Positions 1-6,554 of a DNA stretch of 47,449 nt are shown in pieces. Under the pieces are notes generated by a model. That model was not told where the DNA came from. It saw only the letters and a program-made list of their open reading frames with translations, and searched no databases. This DNA is from a virus. The DNA is taken from positions 1-47,449 of IMG/VR virus record IMGVR_UViG_3300009610_000037. One strand, written 5' to 3'. The position numbers were made by a program, and so were the translations under genes. Position 1 is the first letter of the stretch. Every line of letters begins with the position of its first letter.

Positions 1-1
1 C

Positions 2-259
2 ACTTGGGCGGTCGCTCGGGTGGCGAATCCTGAGACCGATCCGAATGCGAGACAGACTGACGTTGGAGGAGCAAAGCCTCGCTACGCTGTGGAAATTCAC
101 AAGGTGCCGAAGAACCCACAGAGTCGGGCGCAAGGATCGATTACCTCTCTTTGGGAGGGCAACGACATCAGGCAGTTCTTGACTGGTCGAGGTGCTAAGG
201 CCGGACAGATGACGTGGCCGCACGTGCAGAGGGCGATGCAGACGGGACCTGGACGGTAG
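2..259 (+). CDS. hypothetical protein, 5' end probably outside window
   Basis: The reading frame is open to the left edge of the window, so the gene is probably truncated. The first possible internal start is a GTG at 20, but nothing resembling a ribosome binding site precedes it. The visible 79-85 residues are polar and end with a basic stretch (QFLTGRGAKAGQ). A central part resembles a small basic nucleic-acid-binding fold, but no family is recognised. It lies 34 bp upstream of a membrane protein gene on the same strand and probably shares its transcript. Function unknown. Confidence 0.6.
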   Translation, partial: TWAVARVANPETDPNARQTDVGGAKPRYAVEIHKVPKNPQSRAQGSITSLWEGNDIRQFLTGRGAKAGQMTWPHVQRAMQTGPGR

Positions 260-293
260 TGATCAGCAATTTCGGGATGGGAAGGCCAAGAGC

Positions 294-1496
294 GTGAGCG
301 AAAAACATGCTGTTGCCGAGTATTTCGGTATCAAGTATTCACTCCGGCCTCACGGTTGGAAGTCCAGACTGCTTTATTCCTTCTTCTCCTTTGTTCTGGC
401 TTTTGGGGGTGCCCTGGCGATAGCGAGCCCGGCTCAGGGCGCTGCCCCACAGGTGTTCGTGACCGTGTGCGGAGATGGCGCGTCGTGGTACGTGAATGGG
501 GATGAGGACGGGTCTGACCCGAATCAAGGAGATCGTAGACCATTTGCGACCAATGACGGACTCGTGTTTTCTCCTGCTGATCTGATTCATCACGCTACCA
601 ATCTTCCTGTGTCAAGCCTTCAGCCAGGTTCTTTTGTGGCTGCTCCGGCCCCAGATCAGCCATCGTTCTTCAGTGTTGAGGTTGCTAACCCAAGTGGAGC
701 TTATGGCACTCTCCGCTGGAATGGAGCCCAGTGGTCCATCACCATTGGTTCTGGCGGGGGCGCAACTGCTGGGACTTTTTCCAATGCAGATCCAGTAGCT
801 CTACTGGCTGGAAGGGTAACCAAGTGGGGTGCTTTTGAGCCAACCACCGACAGAGTATTCAGTTTCGGTGTCGGGTACACCAACTCCCCGCCTGGCACCG
901 TCACCTCGCTTGTGTCCTCGATCAGTTTCATGGGGACCACCTATGGACTGTCATGCCCAGTAGCTCCGTCTCCGAGTCCGGTGGCCGTTCCAGTTCCAGG
1001 CCCCACAAAGATCGTCAGCAAGACGATCACCATGATCCCCTCTTCGGCTGGCTCACCGACCGCGAGCGATTCTTCTGCACCTGACCCGACCACGCCTGCG
1101 ATTTCAGATCCTTCCGACACTCCGGACCTCGACCCCGCTGCGGACTTGAACGATGAGGGCAGTAGCTCTCTGGTGACCTGGGGACTGGGTGTGGCTGGAG
1201 TGACCGGTACCGCGTTGGTGGTCGCTGGTGTGGTCAGTGTCATGCGGAGGCGTCGTCGGTACCAGGGCTCTCACCAGGCCGACAACAGCGAGACCACGTT
1301 GATTCCTGCTGGAAACGACGACTACAGCATTAGGGACTACCGCCCCGATGAGGACCAGGACGAGTTTGAACCGAGCCTGGGTGGTCACGCTGGGGACACC
1401 TACGAGGAGCCTCTTGTGGCAGACGAGACGACCGAGTTGCCCTCGATCCCTCCGAGCAGTGAGCCCGAAACGCAGTCCCTGCCTCCAGTCGAGTGA
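294..1496 (+). CDS. secreted, membrane-anchored protein with acidic cytoplasmic tail
   Basis: A 400-residue protein starting at GTG. A basic N-terminus (residues 17-25) is followed by a hydrophobic stretch ending in an AQGA-type signal peptidase site near residue 45. The middle is an exported Gly/Ser/Thr-rich domain. A Pro/Ser/Asp-rich linker (about 225-285) leads to one transmembrane segment (about 290-315), a stop-transfer run of five arginines, and an acidic, Pro-rich tail of about 80 residues. This is type I membrane topology: exterior domain outside, acidic tail inside. No enzymatic motif and no LPXTG sorting signal are visible. The gene ends just before a strong terminator. An exclusion, adsorption-blocking or envelope-remodelling role is possible but is only inference from topology. 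Confidence 0.85.
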   Translation: MSEKHAVAEYFGIKYSLRPHGWKSRLLYSFFSFVLAFGGALAIASPAQGAAPQVFVTVCGDGASWYVNGDEDGSDPNQGDRRPFATNDGLVFSPADLIHHATNLPVSSLQPGSFVAAPAPDQPSFFSVEVANPSGAYGTLRWNGAQWSITIGSGGGATAGTFSNADPVALLAGRVTKWGAFEPTTDRVFSFGVGYTNSPPGTVTSLVSSISFMGTTYGLSCPVAPSPSPVAVPVPGPTKIVSKTITMIPSSAGSPTASDSSAPDPTTPAISDPSDTPDLDPAADLNDEGSSSLVTWGLGVAGVTGTALVVAGVVSVMRRRRRYQGSHQADNSETTLIPAGNDDYSIRDYRPDEDQDEFEPSLGGHAGDTYEEPLVADETTELPSIPPSSEPETQSLPPVE

Positions 1497-1501
1497 GTAA
1501 A

Positions 1502-1541
1502 AGCAGAAGCCCCGGTGATAGCGTGCACCGGGGCTTCTGCT
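1502..1541. terminator. bidirectional hairpin terminator between convergent operons
   Basis: Arms 1502-1517 and 1526-1541 are perfect 16-bp inverted repeats (AGCAGAAGCCCCGGTG and its complement) around an 8-nt loop. The hairpin begins 5 bp after the forward gene ends and lies 40 bp beyond the end of the reverse operon, so it can serve both strands. No long T tract follows on either side. Confidence 0.9.
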
Positions 1542-1581
1542 GTCCCCGCATGGGGGCTGGGACTGGGGCCAGGGTATCAGG

Positions 1582-1806
1582 TTATGAGGAGTGCGCGTGG
1601 AAGTATCCGCACCAGAAGTGGGCAAAACACTTTTGCTCATCATCGAGCTTGTCTGAGTCGAAGATGATCTTTTGAGCTTGGGCGGCAGCGTTGTAGTCGT
1701 TTGCGTCGTAGCTGAGGATTTCTTCTTCGGTGTGTCGATGGAAGATGACTACTTTGCCATCGATCTGCTGGATGAGCCATGTTCCGTCAGGTGGTAATTG
1801 AGCCAT
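1582..1806 (-). CDS. small hypothetical protein
   Basis: 74 residues, ATG start with a good Shine-Dalgarno sequence (AAGGAG) on the reverse strand. The protein opens with a compact domain around GTWLIQQIDGKVVIFHR, then an acidic, Ala-rich helix, then a C-terminus rich in Cys, His and aromatics (CFAHFWCGYFHAH) that could bind metal. It is the last gene of the reverse operon, before the shared terminator. No family recognised. Confidence 0.8.
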   Translation of the reverse strand: MAQLPPDGTWLIQQIDGKVVIFHRHTEEEILSYDANDYNAAAQAQKIIFDSDKLDDEQKCFAHFWCGYFHAHSS

Positions 1807-1819
1807 ATCGGCTTTCTCC

Positions 1820-2023
1820 TTAGTCTTCTGATATCTCGCCGCTTACTTTGATGGATTCTGCGTCCCAATCTACAGGTGAGTGGCTCTTGTGCTCCTTGAC
1901 TGTCACTGTCGAGTTGCCGGGAAGGTTTACGCACTGGTTCACAAGCCATCGGAGATCGTCCAGGGCGATGGGCTCGGTGATCGAGTATTCGGCTCGTTTT
2001 GACCGCCTGCCCTGAGTAGTCAT
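1820..2023 (-). CDS. small hypothetical protein
   Basis: 67 residues with a basic N-terminus (GRRSKR) and an acidic C-terminus. The motif ALDDLRWLVNQC suggests a short helix followed by beta structure. The start ATG overlaps the stop of the upstream gene by 4 nt (ATGA), which indicates translational coupling, and a GGA-rich ribosome site is also present. Function unknown. Confidence 0.8.
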   Translation of the reverse strand: MTTQGRRSKRAEYSITEPIALDDLRWLVNQCVNLPGNSTVTVKEHKSHSPVDWDAESIKVSGEISED

Positions 2024-2265
2024 GATGGCTTTCCTGTCGGTGCTGGTGGGTCGAACGCGGCGTGGTGCTCTCCGTCGAACTCACCGATGAGGTCGAGAGA
2101 GCAGTTGTGGCATTTGAGCACTGGCTGCATCCGCCCGGTGGTCTTGTCTTGAGCGCCAGCGAGGCTCCAGGTCCCCAGGGGCTTGAACACGAACCTGGTG
2201 GTGATGTGTAGGTACCCCACCTCTCCACACTGGGGGCAGGGCGACTTGGTGATGGTACCGGTCAC
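2020..2265 (-). CDS. small zinc-ribbon protein
   Basis: 81 residues, GTG start with SD GGAGAG. Two cysteine pairs, CPQCG near residues 9-13 and CHNC near 53-56, are spaced as in a zinc ribbon. Between them lies a beta-rich stretch with several aromatics. It overlaps both neighbours by 4 nt. The zinc-ribbon fold is visible; whether it binds nucleic acid or protein is not known. Confidence 0.82.
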   Translation of the reverse strand: MTGTITKSPCPQCGEVGYLHITTRFVFKPLGTWSLAGAQDKTTGRMQPVLKCHNCSLDLIGEFDGEHHAAFDPPAPTGKPS

Positions 2266-2645
2266 GAGAACTCTCCGTCGCAGAAGGCGAATCCATCAGG
2301 GTCTCGCCATTCGGTTTTTGGGTCAGGAGCAGGAGCCCAAGACCCGCGTCGTTCGGAAGAGTCCTCGTCCTGCTGCTGGGCTGGAGTTGGTCGTTCAAGA
2401 TTGGCGAGAAATTTCAGAGGGTCTTCGATCACGCGCCCAGACTCATCCGTGAGGGTGCCTGGGGTGGTTTTGAAGAATCGCTCCCAGTCGGCCAGGCTAA
2501 CGATGTCTGGTGAGCCATCGACCTGATCACGGTATGCCCGGAAGTGGAAGGTCCAGTCTTTGCTCAGCTTGCCGACGTGAAGTTCATTCGAGCGCTTGCA
2601 GCTATCGCAGAGGTCGGTGTGGTAGTAGTAGTTAATTGTACCCAT
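2262..2645 (-). CDS. hypothetical protein with N-terminal CxxC
   Basis: 127 residues. The N-terminus has Tyr-rich beta structure and a CDSC pair (residues about 13-16). The middle reads LSKDWTFHFRAYRD, then a Trp-containing helix, and the C-terminus is polar and Pro/Gln-rich. SD ACGGAG precedes the ATG. The next gene starts within its stop codon (4-nt overlap). No homologous family recognised. The CxxC may form half of a zinc site. Confidence 0.8.
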   Translation of the reverse strand: MGTINYYYHTDLCDSCKRSNELHVGKLSKDWTFHFRAYRDQVDGSPDIVSLADWERFFKTTPGTLTDESGRVIEDPLKFLANLERPTPAQQQDEDSSERRGSWAPAPDPKTEWRDPDGFAFCDGEFS

Positions 2646-2660
2646 ATCGGGCTCCGTGGG

Positions 2661-2933
2661 CTATGTGTGGAGATCTGACTTAAGGAAGACTGGTCCATCC
2701 TTGTACAGGTCTCTCTCCCGAGGCTCTGGCTCTGGGAACGGAACTGATCCACGGCCGGGCTCGTCCATCCGTCCGTACCAGGCTGCTCGATTCCGGATTG
2801 CGGCGTTCCAGGCGTTGAGGCAATCGGTCAGGTATTCGGCGAGGATGAAGTCAGGTGTGTTGGAGTCGTTCTCGTATCCGTTGAGTAACTTTTCTAGCTT
2901 GTCGGTCAGGGTTAGTTTGGTGGTTTCGGTCAT
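2661..2933 (-). CDS. conserved-type actinophage hypothetical protein
   Basis: 90 residues. The N-terminal half (LTDKLEKLLNGY, then NTPDFILAEYLTDCLNAW) is an amphipathic helical module of a kind common in small actinophage proteins, ending in RAAWYGR. The C-terminus is proline-rich. A GAGGA ribosome site precedes the ATG, which overlaps the stop of the upstream gene by 4 nt. Function unknown. Confidence 0.82.
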   Translation of the reverse strand: MTETTKLTLTDKLEKLLNGYENDSNTPDFILAEYLTDCLNAWNAAIRNRAAWYGRMDEPGRGSVPFPEPEPRERDLYKDGPVFLKSDLHT

Positions 2934-3301
2934 GATTCCTCGATTGTGATGGGCTCTTTGATCTCGTGTCGTGGCTTTCCCGTCTTATGGACCTTGCCGG
3001 TGATGAGGTCATATTGCTCTTGGGTGGTGTAGATCACGGCGAGTGTGTCCCTCTTTTTGTGGGTGAGGTGTTCGCACTTGAGGTCTTGTCGGTTGGTCAG
3101 GGGGATGAAGAAGTCATCGTCCTTCTTTTTGAAGAGGTCTTCGTGGTACTTCTCGATGAGTCTGAAACCTCTCCACGAGATCTTCTCCCACAGGTGATAT
3201 GCCTGGGCGATCAGCCAGCGCCAGAACGGCTGCTGCCAGATCTCGACGTAGGGGATGGTGTCTTCACGCCGGTAGGCCATCCCAGGCGTGTGGCCCTTCA
3301 T
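2930..3301 (-). CDS. hypothetical basic/aromatic protein
   Basis: 123 residues, rich in aromatics and lysine: Trp-rich in the first half (WQQPFWRWLIAQAYHLWEK), basic in the second. The hydrophobic patch is amphipathic, so it is unlikely to be a true membrane span. It is coupled to the BldC-like gene upstream by a 4-nt overlap. No known family. Confidence 0.8.
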   Translation of the reverse strand: MKGHTPGMAYRREDTIPYVEIWQQPFWRWLIAQAYHLWEKISWRGFRLIEKYHEDLFKKKDDDFFIPLTNRQDLKCEHLTHKKRDTLAVIYTTQEQYDLITGKVHKTGKPRHEIKEPITIEES

Positions 3302-3486
3302 TCTGATCCCGTCTGAAGGAATTTGCTCACTTCGGATTTCCAGAAGCGCTTGTGTCCTCCGGGTGTGGTGATGGAGGCGATTTTCCCAGCGTGAGCCCAG
3401 CGGGTGACGGTCTTCGGATCGACCTTGAAGAATCTTGCGACTTCTCCTGGGGTCAGAAGGACATCTTCCTCGACTTCCTTAACCAT
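3298..3486 (-). CDS. BldC-like / MerR-type helix-turn-helix DNA-binding protein
   Basis: 62 residues, almost all one winged HTH of the MerR/excisionase superfamily. The order is LLTPGEVARFFKVDPKTVTRW, then HAGKIASITTPGGHKRF, then a final helix. The core VDPKTVTRWA-GK and the GGH-R wing closely match Streptomyces BldC, a small developmental regulator that binds DNA as head-to-tail oligomers. SD AGGTGA precedes the ATG. It is second in the reverse operon, so it may regulate that operon or the divergent one. Excisionases share the fold, but no integrase is present here. Confidence 0.88.
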   Translation of the reverse strand: MVKEVEEDVLLTPGEVARFFKVDPKTVTRWAHAGKIASITTPGGHKRFWKSEVSKFLQTGSE

Positions 3487-3489
3487 ATG

Positions 3490-3696
3490 TCACCTGCTGT
3501 CTGAGTTGTTCGGCTTTGCGTCCGGAGTGGATGTTGTGTGCCAGAGATTGCAGTCTGGGCATTTGTAGGCACTGCTCCGTGCGCTCTTTCGTGTGCTGGT
3601 GGTTGTTGCCCTGCTAGCCCGACGACGGATGTGACTCGAAACGCCCCATGCTTCTTGAGGCGACAAATAGGAGATCTTACCGGTCGGGCACCCCAT
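3490..3696 (-). CDS. small Cys-containing phage protein, probable leaderless start
   Basis: About 68 residues from the ATG at 3696. The protein reads CPTGKISYLSPQEAW, then a run of basic residues (HIRRRASR), then YKCPDCNLWHTTS. Small proteins with this architecture, a basic helix followed by CPxC-xxWHxTS, are common in actinophages; one zinc ion is likely held by Cys and His. The start has no Shine-Dalgarno sequence but lies 7 nt downstream of a -10 box, so the mRNA is probably leaderless. An in-frame TTG at 3732 would add 12 residues but falls on the -35 element. First gene of the reverse operon. Confidence 0.78.
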   Translation of the reverse strand: MGCPTGKISYLSPQEAWGVSSHIRRRASRATTTSTRKSARSSAYKCPDCNLWHTTSTPDAKPNNSDSR

Positions 3697-3703
3697 GTCT
3701 GTC

Positions 3704-3732
3704 ACCGTACATCGTGTGCCAGGTGTCCGCAA
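3704..3732 (-). promoter_or_regulatory. sigma70-type promoter of the reverse operon
   Basis: Reverse strand: -35 TTGCGG (3727-3732), 17-nt spacer, -10 TACGGT (3704-3709). The ATG of the first gene lies 7 nt after the -10, consistent with transcription starting at the start codon. Confidence 0.65.
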
Positions 3733-3738
3733 GGGGGC

Positions 3739-3767
3739 TTGATGTCCCCTCTAGGTTGCGCTAGAGT
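3739..3767 (+). promoter_or_regulatory. sigma70-type promoter, divergent from the reverse operon promoter
   Basis: -35 TTGATG (3739-3744), 17-nt spacer, -10 TAGAGT (3762-3767). A GTG start lies 7 nt downstream. The two opposing -35 boxes are only 6 nt apart, so one bound regulator could control both directions. Confidence 0.65.
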
Positions 3768-3774
3768 CATGCTC

Positions 3775-3972
3775 GTGACTGAACCCCCAGAGGACAAGTA
3801 TCACTGGATCGTCGTCTTCAGGAAAAGCGGTAAGGTGTACCCGTACATGTACCGGACGGTTCCTGAGATGACTCTTGTGGTCAAGGGCCATCACGACAAG
3901 TACGGCGCCTACCCTTATCGGATGTGGGTGATCGTCGAGGATGAGGTGCAGAAGGTGGTGATCACATCATGA
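3775..3972 (+). CDS. small hypothetical protein, probable leaderless start
   Basis: 65 residues from GTG 3775: a short acidic N-terminus, then a compact beta-rich domain (WIVVFRKSGKVYPYMYR, then YRMWVIVEDEVQKVVI). There is no ribosome binding site; the GTG lies where the promoter at 3739-3767 would start RNA. An in-frame ATG two codons upstream (3769) falls almost on the -10 box and is less likely. It is the first gene of a long forward string in which stops and starts overlap. Function unknown. Confidence 0.75.
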   Translation: MTEPPEDKYHWIVVFRKSGKVYPYMYRTVPEMTLVVKGHHDKYGAYPYRMWVIVEDEVQKVVITS

Positions 3973-4511
3973 CCTTCATTCAGCAGCGGCTACCACAAGC
4001 CACTCCACTGTTGTGTCTCGACCTTGACGGCACTGTCCGCCAGGGTAAGGATGACGCGCTCGGTCGGTTTGTCAATGGACCTGAGGACGTTGTGGTTTTC
4101 CCGGAGGCAGTCGAGATGATGCGCCGTTGGAAAAACGGTGGTGGCAGAATCCTTGCTGTTTCCAACCAAGGCGGCATCGCCATGGGCATCGTCACCACCG
4201 CACAGGTCTCGGCCGCGATGGAGGAGACCTACAAGCAGACTGAGCAACTTTTTGACCGGATGGCTTGGTGCTCGCACCACCCGGACGCTGCCGACCTGGA
4301 CATGGCGCGCTGCTGGTGTCGCAAGCCGCTGCCTGGTCTGATCATCGAGGGCGTGGTCGACCTGGCTCAGTTCTACGGGGAGCGATACGTCCCCTACATG
4401 GCGCTCATGGTTGGTGATCGAGAGGAGGACAAGGAATGCGCTCGCCTCGCCGGAATCGAGTTTCAGTGGGCAGCGGAGTGGAGAGCACAGGCGGCGGTGA
4501 GCGCCCAGTGA
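3969..4511 (+). CDS. HAD-superfamily phosphatase (HisB-N/GmhB-like)
   Basis: 180 residues. Motif I is DLDGTVR (nucleophile D18, acid/base D20). Motif II is VSNQGG near residue 62. Motif III/IV is a late VGDREED with the metal-binding aspartates. Between them lies the Cys/His loop CSHHPDAADLDMARCWCRKP, which in GmhB and HisB-N phosphatases carries a structural zinc and the substrate-contacting RKP. The family removes phosphate from sugar bisphosphates, histidinol phosphate or polynucleotide ends; which substrate applies here cannot be read. The ATG overlaps the previous stop by 4 nt. Cytoplasmic and complete. Confidence 0.9.
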   Translation: MTFIQQRLPQATPLLCLDLDGTVRQGKDDALGRFVNGPEDVVVFPEAVEMMRRWKNGGGRILAVSNQGGIAMGIVTTAQVSAAMEETYKQTEQLFDRMAWCSHHPDAADLDMARCWCRKPLPGLIIEGVVDLAQFYGERYVPYMALMVGDREEDKECARLAGIEFQWAAEWRAQAAVSAQ

Positions 4512-4597
4512 TCCGTCTTCCTGGCTGGATGATCTCCGTGATGGTCTTCGCTGCGATTTTTGCTCTTGGTGCTCTGGCGATTGCGATAGGCGCATGA
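4508..4597 (+). CDS. 29-residue single-pass membrane mini-protein
   Basis: Too short for most gene callers. GTG start overlaps the HAD gene stop by 4 nt (GTGA), and its own stop overlaps the next ATG by 4 nt. After a short N-terminus with one arginine, about 20 hydrophobic residues (SVMVFAAIFALGALAIAIGA) form one transmembrane helix that ends the protein. The overlaps on both sides support it as a real coupled gene. Function unknown. Confidence 0.65.
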   Translation: MIRLPGWMISVMVFAAIFALGALAIAIGA

Positions 4598-4713
4598 TCG
4601 TCTACCTGCCGCTCTGGCTTGTCCTCGGTTGGCGACGGATCTGGGCTCAGTTCAAGTGCGCCCGGTGTGGAACGTGCGCTAAGTGCCAGCAGATCCGTGA
4701 CCTGGAGAGCTAA
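4594..4713 (+). CDS. 39-residue membrane/Cys-rich mini-protein
   Basis: ATG overlaps the previous stop by 4 nt, and the final A of its TAA is the first base of the next ATG. The N-terminus is a hydrophobic helix (MIVYLPLWLVLGW). It is followed by basic and Trp residues and a four-cysteine knot, CARCGTCAKC, able to bind one metal. The layout is a short membrane anchor with a cytoplasmic zinc knuckle. No family recognised. Confidence 0.65.
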   Translation: MIVYLPLWLVLGWRRIWAQFKCARCGTCAKCQQIRDLES

Positions 4714-5156
4714 TGACCAAGATCATGAGTTACAACCAAGCAGTCCTTGAGATCCGGGAGGAGGTGGCTAACAGGGAGCACTTCATCATCTCTGGGACAG
4801 CCCCCGACATGACTTCGGCCATGAGGATGCTGGGAGTGAGGCACTGTACTGTCTGGATCACTTCAGACTTTGGTCCGTATGGGGTCTTCAAGGTTGATAG
4901 CTCTGAGGTCGATGCCATGGATGGCATCTCCAAACTGATTGCTATGGTCATCTCCTTAGTCCCTATGGAGTTGGGCATCGTCGCCTCTGTGCCGAAGATC
5001 GAAGGACTCCCAGACGAGTTTCCGAGTGTGCCAGGTAAGGACTTGCTCTCCCTCAACGCCAACATGCCGATCATGGTCGCAGAAGCTATGCGGACTGTGT
5101 GGCCAGACGACACTGTTCTTCTTCCAGAGGAGACCGTGAAGGCTGTGATGCCTTGA
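4713..5156 (+). CDS. hypothetical protein
   Basis: 147 residues, mixed alpha/beta and globular, without signal peptide. It opens with a helix (YNQAVLEIREEVAN), followed by beta-rich segments (HCTVWITSDFGPYGVFKV) and a Pro-rich middle. Coupled to its neighbours by 1-nt overlaps (TAATG before, TGATG after). No family recognised. Confidence 0.82.
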   Translation: MTKIMSYNQAVLEIREEVANREHFIISGTAPDMTSAMRMLGVRHCTVWITSDFGPYGVFKVDSSEVDAMDGISKLIAMVISLVPMELGIVASVPKIEGLPDEFPSVPGKDLLSLNANMPIMVAEAMRTVWPDDTVLLPEETVKAVMP

Positions 5157-5407
5157 TGGCCGGCTCGTATGGGCACGCGGTTAATGACCAGGGTCAGCTT
5201 CACAACTGGCGACATATGACGATCGCCACTGAGACTCAGGGTGATGCTTACGAGACCATCGAAGAGATGTACGGGATGATCTGGTTTTTGGCCAACGGAG
5301 ACCCTGAGGCCGTGGAGCGGGCTTGCCAGAAGTATGAAGAGGGCTTAGCGATGTCTCCTGGCAAAGAGGACGAATTCCTTCGATACGAAGATGAGGACGA
5401 AACATGA
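5156..5407 (+). CDS. small acidic hypothetical protein
   Basis: 83 residues from the ATG that shares its A with the previous TGA. The N-terminal 20 residues are polar, followed by an acidic helical segment (AYETIEEMYGMIWFLANGDPEAVERACQ) and a strongly acidic end (EDEFLRYEDEDE). A later ATG at 5216 is possible. Overlaps the next gene by 4 nt. Function unknown. Confidence 0.75.
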   Translation: MAGSYGHAVNDQGQLHNWRHMTIATETQGDAYETIEEMYGMIWFLANGDPEAVERACQKYEEGLAMSPGKEDEFLRYEDEDET

Positions 5408-5820
5408 TCGACAACAAGTTGGAGTCGGCTCGGGTCGAGGAGATATTCCGAGACTGCCTGTTCAGGAATAGCGAGGACACGTCTGCTGCCCTCATCGTGG
5501 AGGGGGCTGTGATGACGGCCGGCTTTCATCCTGGTCGGATCGAGGGGCACAAGGAGGACGTGTGCGAACTTTTGTCTCAGCTTCCGGTCCAGTTCCATGC
5601 CAACACTGGTGGTGGCTGGTCACTTCTGAACGCCTGTATGACCCGTGATGACGAGCAGTGGACTGGGGACCAGGCTCTCGTCGACCGGTTGTTCATGCTC
5701 GGCATGGCGCTGGAGTTGGCTGTCTGTCTCCTCCCGCGCGAGATGTGGCCGGCTCTTCCTGGCGGTGTGCCTTACTACATGGTGGTTGGCTGCGAGCACA
5801 AGGTCAACTCCGGTGACTGA
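5404..5820 (+). CDS. conserved-type actinophage hypothetical protein
   Basis: 138 residues, predicted helical and cytoplasmic: helix ARVEEIFRDCLF, then EDVCELLSQLPVQFHA, then a Gly/Trp turn (GGGWSLLNAC) and a helix-rich C-terminal half ending with VPYYMVVGCEH. The domain order resembles a family of unnamed proteins common in actinophages. Coupled by 4-nt (before) and 8-nt (after) overlaps. Confidence 0.85.
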   Translation: MIDNKLESARVEEIFRDCLFRNSEDTSAALIVEGAVMTAGFHPGRIEGHKEDVCELLSQLPVQFHANTGGGWSLLNACMTRDDEQWTGDQALVDRLFMLGMALELAVCLLPREMWPALPGGVPYYMVVGCEHKVNSGD

Positions 5821-6214
5821 TTTTCCAGAGTGGGCAGCGTTCGCCGGCTTAGCCAACAACAAGGCTCTTAGTCCGCACGAGCGACTGGGGAGCGCGATAC
5901 GCGCGATTGAACTTCTTGAAGAGGCGCTGACTGCTGCTAGGGCGAAAGCAGACTTTGCTCCAGCCAAGTCGATCTCGGTGATGACCAGGGTCTCTGACGA
6001 TTCACCTCAAGCCTGGAAAGACCTTGTGGAGGCTTTGACCCTGTTGAGCAAGGGTCAGTCGAACGAGATCTCTCCGCTGCATTGCGAGCACGACGAGTTG
6101 ACCGTTTGCGCCGACCCGACCGAGTTCACCATGGAGGAGCGTTCCCGGCTCAAGGAACTGGGCTTCCTCGTGGATGACGACGCTTTCAAGTCGTACCGGT
6201 TCGGTAGCGCTTGA
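5813..6214 (+). CDS. hypothetical protein
   Basis: 133 residues from GTG 5813, which overlaps the previous gene by 8 nt (GTGACTGA). The N-terminal third is helical (HERLGSAIRAIELLEEALTAA). The middle holds CEHDELTVCADP, possibly a metal or redox pair. The C-terminus reads FTMEERSRLKELGFLVDDD, like a short substrate- or partner-binding tail. No known family. Confidence 0.82.
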   Translation: MTDFPEWAAFAGLANNKALSPHERLGSAIRAIELLEEALTAARAKADFAPAKSISVMTRVSDDSPQAWKDLVEALTLLSKGQSNEISPLHCEHDELTVCADPTEFTMEERSRLKELGFLVDDDAFKSYRFGSA

Positions 6215-6399
6215 TGAAAACTGCGAAAAAGATACTAGATGGGGGATTTGGGCCACTGACAATAATTGCGATTGTCGGGCTATCGGCATGGGCAGAAACA
6301 GGCAGAGCAGAATTATTTCTCATTCCTATGACATTTTGGACAGGTCTTGTTGGAGCACTTGTCGCCTCATGGGTTGTTGGGAGATGGATGCGTGACTGA
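6214..6399 (+). CDS. small membrane protein (two hydrophobic segments)
   Basis: 61 residues. The ATG shares its A with the previous TGA (TGATG). A basic N-terminus precedes two hydrophobic segments, GPLTIIAIVGLSAW and FLIPMTFWTGLVGALVASWVV, joined by a short acidic turn. The sequence is visibly more AT-rich than its neighbours. A holin-like role is conceivable from two membrane helices at this size, but no lysis gene is adjacent. Confidence 0.75.
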   Translation: MKTAKKILDGGFGPLTIIAIVGLSAWAETGRAELFLIPMTFWTGLVGALVASWVVGRWMRD

Positions 6400-6490
6400 G
6401 GTGCAGAAAGTTGCCGAGGTGTTCGCCTTCGTGGCCGGGACGATTGAAGCTCTGGAGGCTACTCACAAAATCGGTCAGCAAAGCACTTGA
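6392..6490 (+). CDS. 32-residue mini-protein
   Basis: GTG start with the same 8-nt overlap, GTGACTGA, seen at 5813. The peptide is one amphipathic helix (VQKVAEVFAFVAGTIEALEATHKIG). Its last codon and stop fall within the -35 box of the next promoter, so it ends this transcription unit. Assignment rests on the overlap only. Confidence 0.5.
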   Translation: MTEVQKVAEVFAFVAGTIEALEATHKIGQQST

Positions 6491-6517
6491 CAGGACACTC
6501 GGCCACTCTGCTAAAGT
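6487..6517 (+). promoter_or_regulatory. sigma70-type promoter (TAAAGTAG class)
   Basis: -35 TTGACA (6487-6492) is perfect. The -10 TAAAGT (6512-6517) lies in the shared context CTGCTAAAGTAG, with a longish 19-nt spacer. The same core recurs at 11193 and 16750. It drives the gene at 6555 and its downstream neighbours. Confidence 0.65.
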
Positions 6518-6533
6518 AGTCGCCACAGGAAGA

Positions 6534-6548
6534 TCCGATACGGAGGAG
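6534..6548 (+). promoter_or_regulatory. leader hairpin with AUA triloop plus ribosome site
   Basis: TCCG-ATA-CGGA (6534-6544) is a perfect 4-bp stem with an ATA loop. The SD GGAGGAG starts inside the 3' arm, and the ATG follows at 6555. Member of a covarying family (see 6931, 9301, 16777, 18038). Confidence 0.6.
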
Positions 6549-6554
6549 AGCATC

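Noticed and set aside
1104-1643. Reverse ORF of 179 codons
   Set aside because: It lies opposite the membrane-protein gene and across its terminator; composition is Arg/Ser/His-rich as expected of a shadow frame.
3990-4595. Reverse ORF of 201 codons opposite the HAD phosphatase
   Set aside because: The forward frame has all HAD motifs; the reverse product is a low-quality shadow.
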